Shown here: piece after piece, positions 34,877-42,857 of the stretch
Layout of the letters: every line of letters starts with the position of its first letter
Numbering within the stretch: the first letter of the stretch is position 1
Assembly: GCF_028475105.1 (NCBI RefSeq)
Contig: NZ_CP116936.1
Location: 4,029,501-4,093,500, forward strand
From: Micromonospora sp. LH3U1
GTDB lineage: Bacteria > Actinomycetota > Actinomycetes > Mycobacteriales > Micromonosporaceae
Reading direction: 5' to 3'
DNA: 64,000 bases
The notes under the pieces: model-generated
The model's database searches: none
What the model was told of the DNA's origin: nothing
The model's input: only the letters and a program-made list of their open reading frames with translations
Translations under genes and position numbers: made by a program

Positions 34877-35866
34877 CTAGAGGTGCGCCGAGGTCAGGGC
34901 CCGGGCGACGTGATCGGTGGCCGTGATCGCCCCGTACGCGACGAGCCGCACGAGGTCGGCGTCGGCTGGATGGGAGAGCCGCCAGAGGGCCACGTCGCCC
35001 ACGCTGATCGCGCCGGGCGCGAACGCCGCCAGCAACGCGATCCGGGTCCCGACCCGGTCCGTGCCGGGTACGTCCCGGACCAGGTCGACGGCCCAGTCCG
35101 AGGGCCGGGCGGGGTAGCGGCCGTCCTCCCAGCGCACTGTTGCCGTGACGGTCTGGCGCGCCACGTCGCCCAGCAGGTCCCCGCCCTGGGTGGCGGCGTT
35201 CCTCAGGGCCGCGTACGCGGCGCCGACCGGGCTCTCCCCCGCCCAGGCTGGTGGTTCCGTCGCACCGACGTCGAGCAGCGGGAGGCTGCGGCCGGGCTCC
35301 TTCGGCTCCCGAGCCGTCCTGGCGTAGAGCCGGCCCCCGACCGACCGCACCAGCGGGGAGCGTTGCAGGCCGCCGGGCAGCAGATCGGGGTCGAGCAGCG
35401 CCGAGACGACCCGGTTGATGAAGTGGAAGACGAGCAGGGTGCCGGTGACCTCGGGGCCGTACCGACTGGTCCAGCCGGCGGCCATCGGGCTGCGGCTCGC
35501 CTCCGCCCAGGCAGCGAGCTCAGCGTGCCTCGGCTCTGATGGCGTCCCGCCACGGGCAATGGCCTCGGCCACCTCGTGCTCACCCAGCGCGTGCAGCAGC
35601 ATCACGTGGGCGTCGACACAGAACCGGCAGCGGTTGGCCCGGGACACCGCCGACGCGACGACCTCGCGGTCGACCCGGGACACGTCCCCGGCGAGCAGGG
35701 CCTCGCGCATCAGCGCCCAGGTCGCGGCCAGCACCTCCGGCACGGCCGCGAGCGCCTGGAAGGTGGGCGCCGGCCCGAGGAACTCGTCTCTCAGCTGCCG
35801 GTAGACCTCACCGGTCAGACCGGTCGCCGTATTCGCTGGAGCGGGGGTGAAGAAGCGGTATGTCAT
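34877..35866 (-). CDS. AhpD/carboxymuconolactone decarboxylase-like protein
   Basis: A 329-aa protein with the CxxC...H motif of AhpD-like proteins (NRCRFCVDAHVMLLHALG, about residues 81-98). The all-helical fold is implied by the sequence before and after it. AhpD members are thiol peroxidase reductants, and others have unknown roles. This one is longer than the usual 150-190 aa, with an unassigned C-terminal half (GDLLGDVARQTVTATVRWED). It leads the operon with the DUF6220-like and multicopper oxidase genes and is divergent from a histidine kinase gene. Confidence 0.8.
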   Translation of the reverse strand: MTYRFFTPAPANTATGLTGEVYRQLRDEFLGPAPTFQALAAVPEVLAATWALMREALLAGDVSRVDREVVASAVSRANRCRFCVDAHVMLLHALGEHEVAEAIARGGTPSEPRHAELAAWAEASRSPMAAGWTSRYGPEVTGTLLVFHFINRVVSALLDPDLLPGGLQRSPLVRSVGGRLYARTAREPKEPGRSLPLLDVGATEPPAWAGESPVGAAYAALRNAATQGGDLLGDVARQTVTATVRWEDGRYPARPSDWAVDLVRDVPGTDRVGTRIALLAAFAPGAISVGDVALWRLSHPADADLVRLVAYGAITATDHVARALTSAHL

Positions 35867-36009
35867 GGGCTCGATGCTTGACCCGAGGGGCCGGAAAAGC
35901 GTCGTGCCACCGCAGGCACTTGGCTGGCCGCCGATACCGCGTCCGCAGTACGCCCACCTACCGCAGGCGGTGGATGCTCCCTGATGGCGGCCCGTTCTAC
36001 AGTGCGACC

Positions 36010-37140
36010 ATGCGTCGCGACCTGCCGTACGCCCTCAGCGGCCTCGCCCTCGGTGGACTCCTGCTCGGCAACGCCGCGCTCGCGCCGGACGCCGCTCCGG
36101 TGCGAGCGGTCGACGTCTTCCTGGTCCTGGCCATGGCGGCGGCCCTGGCGGTATGCCGGCGTCACCCGGCGGTGGCGTTGGCCGTGGTGACCGCCGCCAT
36201 GCTGGCCCTGCACGTCCGGGTGCACCCCGGGGTGTCCGCGGCGTTCCCCGTCCTCGGCGTGGCGTACGTCGCCGCCTGGCGAGGGCACCGATCGGCCGCC
36301 GCCCTGGCCAGTCTGGTCTTCCTCGGCGGCTTCCTGGCCCGCGACATCTCGGTCGCGCCCGCCGACCGGCCCGGCCAGCTGATCGTCGAGCGGACCGCCC
36401 TCCTGCTGGGCTGGTTTGTGGCGGCCAACGTCGCCGGGCTCGTCGCCCGGCAGCGTCGGGCGTACCTGGAACAGGTCGAACAACGCGCGATCGAGGCCGA
36501 ACGCACCCGCGAGGAGATGGCGTTGCGTCGTGCCGGGGAGGAGCGCCTGCGCATCGCCCGGGACCTGCACGACTCGCTGACCCACAGCATCTCCGTGATC
36601 AAGGTCCAGGCCGGGATCGCCGTGCACCTGGCCCGCAAGCACGGCGAGGAACCGTCGGCCACGTTGCTGGCGATCCAGGAGGCCAGCGGCGCCGCGATGC
36701 GGGAACTGCGCACGACGCTCGACGTTCTCCGCTCCCCCACCGACGGAGACCGCGTCGGACTGGCCCGGGTGGACGAGCTTGCCGAGCGGACCCGGGCGGC
36801 CGGCGTACCGGTGCAGGTGACCGTCACCGGTCGGCCCCGGGACCTACCCACCGAGGTCGACCAGGCCGGGTACCGCGTCGTCCAGGAGGCCCTGACCAAC
36901 GTGGCCCGCCACGCCGGTCCCGCCACCGCGCGGATCCACGTCGAGTACGCCCCGGCGCAGCTGACCGTCTCGGTCGCCGACGACGGCCAGGCGTCGCCGG
37001 ACCGGACGACGACGCCGGGCGTGGGCCTGCGCGGCATGCGGGAACGGGTGACCGGGCTGGGCGGCACGCTGCGGGCCGCCGCCCGCGACGACCACGGATT
37101 CACGGTACGGGCGACGTTCCCGTTGGACGGCCCCGCATGA
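36010..37140 (+). CDS. NarL-type sensor histidine kinase
   Basis: A 376-aa kinase. The N-terminal membrane domain has five to six helices (residues about 5-155) with no large external loop. A coiled-coil linker (EQVEQRAIEAERTREEMALRR) leads to the HisKA_3 motif RIARDLHDSLTHSISVI with the phosphorylated His. HATPase_c has VVQEALTNVARHAG and GVGLRGMRERVTGLGG. The ATG at 36010 is chosen because the frame upstream lies in the promoter region. An ATGA overlap couples it to the response regulator. Confidence 0.93.
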   Translation: MRRDLPYALSGLALGGLLLGNAALAPDAAPVRAVDVFLVLAMAAALAVCRRHPAVALAVVTAAMLALHVRVHPGVSAAFPVLGVAYVAAWRGHRSAAALASLVFLGGFLARDISVAPADRPGQLIVERTALLLGWFVAANVAGLVARQRRAYLEQVEQRAIEAERTREEMALRRAGEERLRIARDLHDSLTHSISVIKVQAGIAVHLARKHGEEPSATLLAIQEASGAAMRELRTTLDVLRSPTDGDRVGLARVDELAERTRAAGVPVQVTVTGRPRDLPTEVDQAGYRVVQEALTNVARHAGPATARIHVEYAPAQLTVSVADDGQASPDRTTTPGVGLRGMRERVTGLGGTLRAAARDDHGFTVRATFPLDGPA

Positions 37141-37799
37141 TTCGAGTCCTGCTCGTCGACGACCAGGCTCTGATGCGGGCCGGATTCCGGGCACTACTCG
37201 ACGCCGAGGACGACCTGGAGGTCGTCGGCGAAGCCACCGACGGCACCTCGGCTGTCCAGCTGTCGCGACGCCTACGCCCGGACGTCGTGCTCATGGACGT
37301 CCAGATGCCAGGGCTCGACGGTATTGAAGCCACCCGGCGCATCGCCGCTGATCCCGACCTCGCCGCGGTCCGCGTCCTCATCCTCACCAACTACGGGCTC
37401 GACTCCTACGTGTTCGCCGCACTCCGCGCCGGCGCCAGCGGTTTCCTCCTCAAGGACGCCGATCCCGCCGACCTGCTGCAGGCCATTGCCGTCGTGGCTC
37501 GCGGCGACGCGCTACTCGCCCCGGCCGTCACACGTACGCTCATCAGCGAGTTCGTGGCCGGCCCCCCGCCGGCCGAGCCGGCGGCCGGACGCGAGGTGCT
37601 GACCGCGCGCGAACAGGAGATCGTCGAACTCGTCGCCCGAGGGCTGGGTAACGACGAGATCGCCCTGCGAATGGTGATCAGTCCGTTGACCGCGAAGACA
37701 CACGTCAACAGGGCGATGGCGAAGCTGCACTGCCGCGACCGCGCCCAACTGGTCGTGTGGGCGTACGAGTCGGGACTGATCACCCCCCGTCGCCGGTGA
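37137..37799 (+). CDS. NarL/LuxR-family response regulator
   Basis: A 220-aa regulator. The receiver domain has DDQALMRAGFRALL and the phosphoacceptor Asp in VVLMDVQMPGLDG. The C-terminal LuxR helix-turn-helix is LTAREQEIVELVARGLGNDEIALRMVISPLTAKTHVNRAMAKL. ATGA overlap with its kinase. The targets are unknown; the divergent AhpD/multicopper oxidase operon is one candidate. The last 20 bp overlap the convergent XRE-cupin gene. Confidence 0.94.
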   Translation: MIRVLLVDDQALMRAGFRALLDAEDDLEVVGEATDGTSAVQLSRRLRPDVVLMDVQMPGLDGIEATRRIAADPDLAAVRVLILTNYGLDSYVFAALRAGASGFLLKDADPADLLQAIAVVARGDALLAPAVTRTLISEFVAGPPPAEPAAGREVLTAREQEIVELVARGLGNDEIALRMVISPLTAKTHVNRAMAKLHCRDRAQLVVWAYESGLITPRRR

Positions 37800-38379
37800 T
37801 CACTGGTCTTGTGGCGCGGACGTGTAGCCGTTCCCCCTGCGGGCCGAAGAGGCTGAGGGCCTCAGCGGTTCCGGGGCCGGGGTTGAGGACGAGGTGCGGA
37901 ATGCGGGTGTCGAACTCGGCCACCTCGCCCGGGTTGAGCGTCAGGTCGCGGTCGCCGAGCAGCAGGCGCAGCCGGCCGGAGAGCACGTAGAGCCACTCGT
38001 ACCCCTCGTGGGTCTGCGGGGTTCGCTCCCCGGCGGACGGGTCCGGCGGGAAGATCTGTTTGAACGCCTGTAGGCCGCCCGGTCGGCGGCTCAGCGGCAG
38101 GAACGTGATGCCGTGGATGACGATCGGTTTGGGGCGTACGCGAGGGTCGCCGGTGGCCGGGGCGTCGACCAGTTCGTCCAGCGCCACCTGGTAGGCCCGG
38201 GCCAGTGGGAGCAGCAGCTCCAGGGTGGGCCGGCGGCTGCCGGATTCCAGCCGGGACAGGGTGCTCACCGAGATGCCGGTCAGCTCGGCGAGCTGGGTGA
38301 GCGTGGTCCCGCGTTGGTGGCGCAGGGCGCGCAGCCGTGGGCCGACTGCTGCCAGCGCGGCGGTGTCCTCGTTTGCCAT
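37780..38379 (-). CDS. XRE-family regulator with C-terminal cupin domain
   Basis: A 199-aa regulator. The helix-turn-helix is LRALRHQRGTTLTQLAELTGISVSTLSRLESGSRRPTLELL (residues about 16-57). A cupin beta-barrel follows (THEGYEWLYVLSGRLRLLLGDRDLTLNPGEVAEFDTRIPHLV), with His positions that could bind metal or a small ligand. It is divergent from the oxidoreductase/methyltransferase fusion gene, with TGCCA-type repeats around 38375-38400 in the 75-bp gap. Members of this arrangement usually repress the divergent gene. Confidence 0.92.
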   Translation of the reverse strand: MANEDTAALAAVGPRLRALRHQRGTTLTQLAELTGISVSTLSRLESGSRRPTLELLLPLARAYQVALDELVDAPATGDPRVRPKPIVIHGITFLPLSRRPGGLQAFKQIFPPDPSAGERTPQTHEGYEWLYVLSGRLRLLLGDRDLTLNPGEVAEFDTRIPHLVLNPGPGTAEALSLFGPQGERLHVRATRPVITGDGG

Positions 38380-38454
38380 AACGGCAAGGATAGTTGCCAC
38401 TTGGGCGGCGACGACGGATGGTGGGCTCAGCCGACAAGTCAGAGGGAGATTCCG

Positions 38455-40029
38455 GTGGATGAGACATACGACGTGGTGGTGGTGGGCGGCGGCGCCGCGG
38501 GGCTCAGCGGAGCCCTGGCGCTGACCCGGGCCCGCCGGTCGGTGCTGGTGATCGACTCCGGTGAGCCGCGCAACGCTCCGGCCGACCAGGTGCACAACTA
38601 CCTGGGCCGGGAGGGGACCCCGCCGGGCGAGCTGGTCGCGGTCGGGCGGGCCGAGGTAGCCGGGTACGGCGGGCAGTTCCGCACCGGACGGGTGGACATC
38701 GCGACCCGTGACGACCAGGGATTCCAGCTCGCGCTCGACGACGGTAGTGCGGTGCGGGCCCGTCGGCTGCTGGTGACCACCGGGCTGACCGACCAGCTGC
38801 CCGACGTGCCCGGTCTGGCACAACGGTGGGGCCGTGACGTGCTGCACTGCCCGTACTGCCACGGCTGGGAGGTCCAGGACCAGCGGATCGGCGTGCTGGC
38901 CACCGGGCCGCTGGCCGTACACCAGGCCGAGATGTGGCGACAGTGGAGCTCCCACGTGCTGCTCCTGCTGCACGACGCCCCCGCCCCGGACGAGGAGACC
39001 GCCGAACGGCTCGCCGCCAGGGGCATCGCGGTGGTGCCGGGTCCGGTCGCCGAGGTCGAGGTGACCGGGGACGCGCTGACCGGCGTACGACTGGCCGACG
39101 GCCGGGTGGTGGCGCTGGACGCGATCGTGGTGGCGACGCGGCTGACGCCGCGTGCCGATCTGCTGGTGGGGCTGGGTCTGGCCCCCGAGGAGGTGATGAT
39201 GGGTGAGCACGTGATCGGTGCCCAGATCCCGGCCGACCCCACCGGGGCGACGACCGTCCCCGGTGTCTGGGTGGCCGGCAACGTGGCCGACATCCGTGGC
39301 CAGGTCATCACGTCCGCCGCGGCTGGCCTCACCGCCGGTGCGGCGATCAACGCCGACCTCATCGCCGAGGACACCCGCGAGGCGGTGACCGCGTACCGGC
39401 AGTTGGTGGCCACGACGTTCGAGCAGCCGGCGTGGGAGGAGCGCTACCAGTCCCGGCCCTCGGTGTGGAGCGGCCGACCGAACCCGCAACTGGTCACCGA
39501 GGCCGCCGACCTGACCCCCGGGCACGCGCTGGACGTGGGCAGCGGCGAGGGCGCCGACGCGGTGTGGCTGGCCGAGCGCGGCTGGCGGGTGACGGCGGCG
39601 GACATCTCCAGCACCGCGCTGGACCGGGCCGCCGCCCACGCCGACACCGCCGGGGTCGGCGACCGCATCGAATTCACACACGCCGACCTGCGCGACAAGC
39701 CACCCGCCGAGGAGGCGTACGACCTGGTGTCCGCGCAGTTCATGCACCTGCCCCCGGTGCAGCGGCGGGAGTTGTTCGCCCGGCTGGCCGCGGCGGTGGC
39801 GCCGGGCGGCACCCTGCTGATCGTCGGGCACCACCCGTCGGATCTGTGGACGTCGGCGCACCGGCTGCACATGCCGGACATGATGTACACCGCCGAGGAC
39901 GTCGCTGCCGCTCTGGACCCGGCCCGCTGGGAGGTGCTGGCCGCCGAGGCCCGCCCCCGTCCCGCCACCGACCCGGAGGGCCAGGACATCACGCTGCACG
40001 ACGCGGTCCTCGTAGCTCGCCGCCGTTAG
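38455..40029 (+). CDS. Thioredoxin-reductase-like FAD oxidoreductase fused to SAM methyltransferase
   Basis: A 524-aa two-domain protein from the GTG with AGAGGGAG 6 bp upstream. Residues 1-310 are a low-molecular-weight thioredoxin-reductase-like flavoenzyme: FAD motif VVVGGGAAGLSGALAL, the redox disulfide CPYC at 132-135, and VWVAGNVADIRGQVITSAAAG. Residues about 330-524 are a class I methyltransferase with LDVGSGEGADAVWLAERGW (361-366 core) and VTAADISS. The NADPH-binding GxGxxA motif is degenerate (GVLATGPLAVHQA). One polypeptide could therefore link thiol-disulfide redox to methylation. It is adjacent and divergent to its likely XRE-cupin regulator. Confidence 0.9.
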   Translation: MDETYDVVVVGGGAAGLSGALALTRARRSVLVIDSGEPRNAPADQVHNYLGREGTPPGELVAVGRAEVAGYGGQFRTGRVDIATRDDQGFQLALDDGSAVRARRLLVTTGLTDQLPDVPGLAQRWGRDVLHCPYCHGWEVQDQRIGVLATGPLAVHQAEMWRQWSSHVLLLLHDAPAPDEETAERLAARGIAVVPGPVAEVEVTGDALTGVRLADGRVVALDAIVVATRLTPRADLLVGLGLAPEEVMMGEHVIGAQIPADPTGATTVPGVWVAGNVADIRGQVITSAAAGLTAGAAINADLIAEDTREAVTAYRQLVATTFEQPAWEERYQSRPSVWSGRPNPQLVTEAADLTPGHALDVGSGEGADAVWLAERGWRVTAADISSTALDRAAAHADTAGVGDRIEFTHADLRDKPPAEEAYDLVSAQFMHLPPVQRRELFARLAAAVAPGGTLLIVGHHPSDLWTSAHRLHMPDMMYTAEDVAAALDPARWEVLAAEARPRPATDPEGQDITLHDAVLVARRR

Positions 40030-40036
40030 TCAGCGA

Positions 40037-40121
40037 CCCGCGTCGATCATGGAGTTGTGGTGGGTGACGAAGGTGGCGGATCACCACCTTCCCGGCACCA
40101 CGCGTCCATGATCGACGCGGG
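40037..40121. repeat. 85-bp cruciform-forming inverted repeat
   Basis: Perfect 17-bp arms, CCCGCGTCGATCATGGA (40037-40053) and its complement (40105-40121), enclose nested shorter complements (GTGGTG/CACCAC, AAGGTGG/CCACCTT). It begins 7 bp after the fusion gene's stop. The symmetric nested design resembles dispersed palindromic intergenic elements of Micromonosporaceae; it may also terminate transcription. Confidence 0.75.
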
Positions 40122-40267
40122 AACGGGGTGCCAGGGCGGGGCGGGATGCGAGGTGGTGGGGCGGGACTTCGCAAGAGGTCGGCTCGGCGGTAGCGTTGCG
40201 CCACACTGACGGCCCGCGCGGGCGGTCGACCGTTGGCCCTACCGCCCAATCGTACGGAGGATGGTGC

Positions 40268-41902
40268 ATGTCCATCGGCGCTGAGCCGCACGCAGTACGC
40301 GACGATGCGGCCTCGCGGCCGAGCTTCGAGCTCGCCCTGCGTGGCTACGACAAACGTCAGGTGGACCGGCACCTGGAGCAGCTCGACGGTCAGATCACGA
40401 TGCTGAGCGGAGAGCACGGGCGCTCCGCCGTCCGGGTCCGTGAGCTGACGGCCGAGGTGCAGCGGCTGCGTGCCGAACTGGCCGAACTCCAGGAGCAACC
40501 AGTGCAGGTGGACCGCGCCTCGTTTCACGATCTGGGCCCGATGGTCGGTGAGATCATGGCGCTCGCCGAGAAGCAGGCCAACATGATCACCGAGTCGGCC
40601 ACCGACCGGGCGAACGAGCTGCGCAGCGAGTCGGAGCGGATCATCGCCGACACCCGTGAACGGGCCGCGCAGGCACGCCAGGACCTGTCGGAGGAACTGG
40701 CGGCCCGACGAGCCGAGCAGGAGCAGGCGCACGAGGAGCGGCGCACCCACGCCGAGGCCGAGCTGACCGCCATTCGCGAGCACGCCGAGCAGTTGCGCGC
40801 CGACGGTGAGGCCGCGCACGAGCGCGCCCAGCACGAGGCGAAGCGGATCACCGAGCAGAGCGGGCAGCAGCTCAACCAGACCCGGGTCGCCGCCGACGCG
40901 CTGATGAAGTCGGCCCGCACCCAGATCCAGCAGGAGCTCCAGTCGGCCCGCGCCAAGAACCAGCAGGAGATGGCCCAGTGGCAGGCCAACGTGGAGCGGG
41001 AGGTCAACGAGCGGCGGGCTGCCGCCGAGCAGGAGATCGCCGAGCAGCAGGCCGCCGCTGAGCAGGAGCTGGACGAGCAGCGCAGCACGACCGAGCAGCA
41101 GATCGCCGCACTGCTGGCCGAGGCGCAGCAGCACGTGACCGAGCTGCGCAACCGCGCCGACGAGCAGGCCGCCAGCCACCAGGAGCAGCTGACCGTCCTG
41201 CAGCAGGAGCTTGAGGAGCGCCGGCAGGAGGCCGCCCAGCTGAACGCCGAGCTGGACACTGCCCGCCAGCAGCTCGCCGAGGTCCGCCAGGAGGGCGAGA
41301 CGCTGGAGGACGAGCTGTCGCGGATGCAGCAGCGGCTCAGCGAGGTCCGCCGGGACCTCACCGCCGAGAATGCCCGGCTCGACGAGGCCCGACGGGCCGG
41401 GGACTCCGCCGAGCGGCACGCCAAGGAGGTCCGCGCCCGGGTGCAGCGGGAGGCGAAGCGGGTGGCCGACCTCGCCTCCGCCGCGGTCATGGCCGCGGCA
41501 GCCGGCGGTACGGAGACCGCCGAGTACCCGATGGTGGGTGCCCGTTCCAGCGCCGATCGACCCGCTCCCGACCGGTACCCCGCCGAGCGGACCGGTGGTA
41601 CGCGGACCGAGGTCGACCGACCCGCCGACGACCAGTCCGCTGCCGACCAGCCCAGCGCTGGCCAGCCCGCTGCCGACCAGTCCGGTGGCGAGCGGACCGG
41701 TGGTGACCAGTCCGGTGGTGAGCGCTCCAGCGAACCGACCACCCTGGACGAGCCGGTGGTCGCGTCTACCGACCGGACGGCCGCCCCGGACGTGCCGGCC
41801 GTTGAGGTCGAGCGAATCTTCACCCGACCTGACGCCCCGACGCCCGTGCCGTTCCTGGCCTTCGGGCAGCCGGTCAGCGAGAACGGCGCCGGCCGGCACT
41901 GA
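40268..41902 (+). CDS. Long coiled-coil cytoskeletal protein (DivIVA/FilP/Scy-like)
   Basis: A 544-aa protein. The N-terminal DivIVA-like segment FELALRGYDKRQVDRHLEQLD (about 20-40) is followed by about 350 residues of nearly uninterrupted coiled coil, with many short Glu/Gln/Arg/Ala repeats (RRAAAEQEIAEQQAAAEQEL). A disordered Asp/Gln/Gly/Pro-rich tail with imperfect ADQP/GGERTGGDQ repeats starts at about residue 455. Proteins of this plan assemble at hyphal tips or filaments in actinomycetes (Scy, FilP, 'cellulose-binding protein'). The start is placed by GGAGG 7 bp before ATG 40268. A hairpin follows the stop. Confidence 0.85.
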   Translation: MSIGAEPHAVRDDAASRPSFELALRGYDKRQVDRHLEQLDGQITMLSGEHGRSAVRVRELTAEVQRLRAELAELQEQPVQVDRASFHDLGPMVGEIMALAEKQANMITESATDRANELRSESERIIADTRERAAQARQDLSEELAARRAEQEQAHEERRTHAEAELTAIREHAEQLRADGEAAHERAQHEAKRITEQSGQQLNQTRVAADALMKSARTQIQQELQSARAKNQQEMAQWQANVEREVNERRAAAEQEIAEQQAAAEQELDEQRSTTEQQIAALLAEAQQHVTELRNRADEQAASHQEQLTVLQQELEERRQEAAQLNAELDTARQQLAEVRQEGETLEDELSRMQQRLSEVRRDLTAENARLDEARRAGDSAERHAKEVRARVQREAKRVADLASAAVMAAAAGGTETAEYPMVGARSSADRPAPDRYPAERTGGTRTEVDRPADDQSAADQPSAGQPAADQSGGERTGGDQSGGERSSEPTTLDEPVVASTDRTAAPDVPAVEVERIFTRPDAPTPVPFLAFGQPVSENGAGRH

Positions 41903-41918
41903 CCTCAGCAGCGGTTGA

Positions 41919-41951
41919 CCCGGGTCCGGGGCGAATCCACACGGGCCCGGG
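41919..41951 (+). terminator. Hairpin after the coiled-coil gene
   Basis: CCCGGG/CCCGGG outer stem with an extra CCG/CGG pair inside. It lies 16 bp after the coiled-coil gene's stop. Confidence 0.5.
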
Positions 41952-42053
41952 ACGACCGCCGGGTGGTCCCGCGCCGACGCCGCCCCCCTTGCTGAGATAC
42001 GCGCGGCAGCGAAGCTGGCCGTCATGGAGTGGATCGTCCACCCGCCCGGCTGC

Positions 42054-42821
42054 CTACGCGGCGATCTCGTCGCGTACCCGCTGCTGGAAGGCGCGGGCCT
42101 GCGCTCCGGTGGGCGGCGGCCCACCGTGCCGGGCGTCGACCGCGCGGTGGATCACCTCAGCCGGGTCACCGGTGTCGATCAGCCGCTGACCAGCCGCCAC
42201 CTTCGCAAGCCACATGCCGTCGCGGTGCCGCACCAGCGATCGGCAGGCGCCGAGCACCGCGTCCTCCGTGCCGGGCGCGGGCTGGTCGTCCGGCGGTGTC
42301 GGCAGGGCCAGCCACCAGGACAGCGCCTCGATGAGCAGGCGGCGCAGGTCCGCCGGGGTGAGGTCGGCGAAGACCTCTCCGGCCGGCGGTCCGAGCAGCG
42401 GCAGCCCACTCTGGTGCAGGATGCTGCGATCCAGCCCGTACCAGAAGCGGCCGTCGGCGGCCGGCCGGTCGGCGGGGTCGAGGGTGCACCGGAACGGCAT
42501 GCCGGACCCGGTGTTGAGTTCGACCTCGAAGCCAGGCTCCGGTGTTCCGGAGGCGGCCACCGCCCGGCTGTAGGCCACCAGCTCCAGCCCTCGCGCCGGG
42601 CAGGGCAGCACCTCGTGACGCAGGCACGCCACCAACGCCTGTTTGGCGGCCTCGGTGAGCGGCCCGGCGCAGAGCAGCGCCACGTCGACGTCGCTGCGGC
42701 CGGCCTGGTACGCGCCGAGCCCCACGGAACCGGCCGCGTACGCGCCGACCAGGTCGGCCCCGAGCACGTCCCGGGCGGCGGTGACCAGGTCGTCGAGGTA
42801 GCGCTGAAGATCGGAGTCCAC
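42054..42821 (-). CDS. Aminoglycoside-adenylyltransferase-like nucleotidyltransferase
   Basis: A 255-aa protein with the nucleotidyltransferase signature AAGSVGLGAYQAGRSDVDVALL (GSx8-DxD). Its C-terminal helical part (DLTPADLRRLLIEALSWWLAL) resembles ANT(3'')/ANT(9) enzymes (DUF4111-type). The overall plan fits small-molecule nucleotidyltransferases. Resistance to an antibiotic is possible but not shown. The start is GTG 42821. It is not in an obvious operon: the convergent coiled-coil gene lies on one side, and a same-strand membrane-protein gene ends 36 bp upstream of its start. Confidence 0.82.
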   Translation of the reverse strand: MDSDLQRYLDDLVTAARDVLGADLVGAYAAGSVGLGAYQAGRSDVDVALLCAGPLTEAAKQALVACLRHEVLPCPARGLELVAYSRAVAASGTPEPGFEVELNTGSGMPFRCTLDPADRPAADGRFWYGLDRSILHQSGLPLLGPPAGEVFADLTPADLRRLLIEALSWWLALPTPPDDQPAPGTEDAVLGACRSLVRHRDGMWLAKVAAGQRLIDTGDPAEVIHRAVDARHGGPPPTGAQARAFQQRVRDEIAA

Positions 42822-42857
42822 GGGCCATCATGACTCAGGGGTCGGAACCGGGCTGGA

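Noticed and set aside
39989..42124. A 711-codon minus-strand frame, Leu/Gly-rich, opposite the coiled-coil gene
   Set aside because: It is the antisense of the Glu/Gln/Ala coiled coil, which explains its Leu-rich repeats; it has no start signal or family match.
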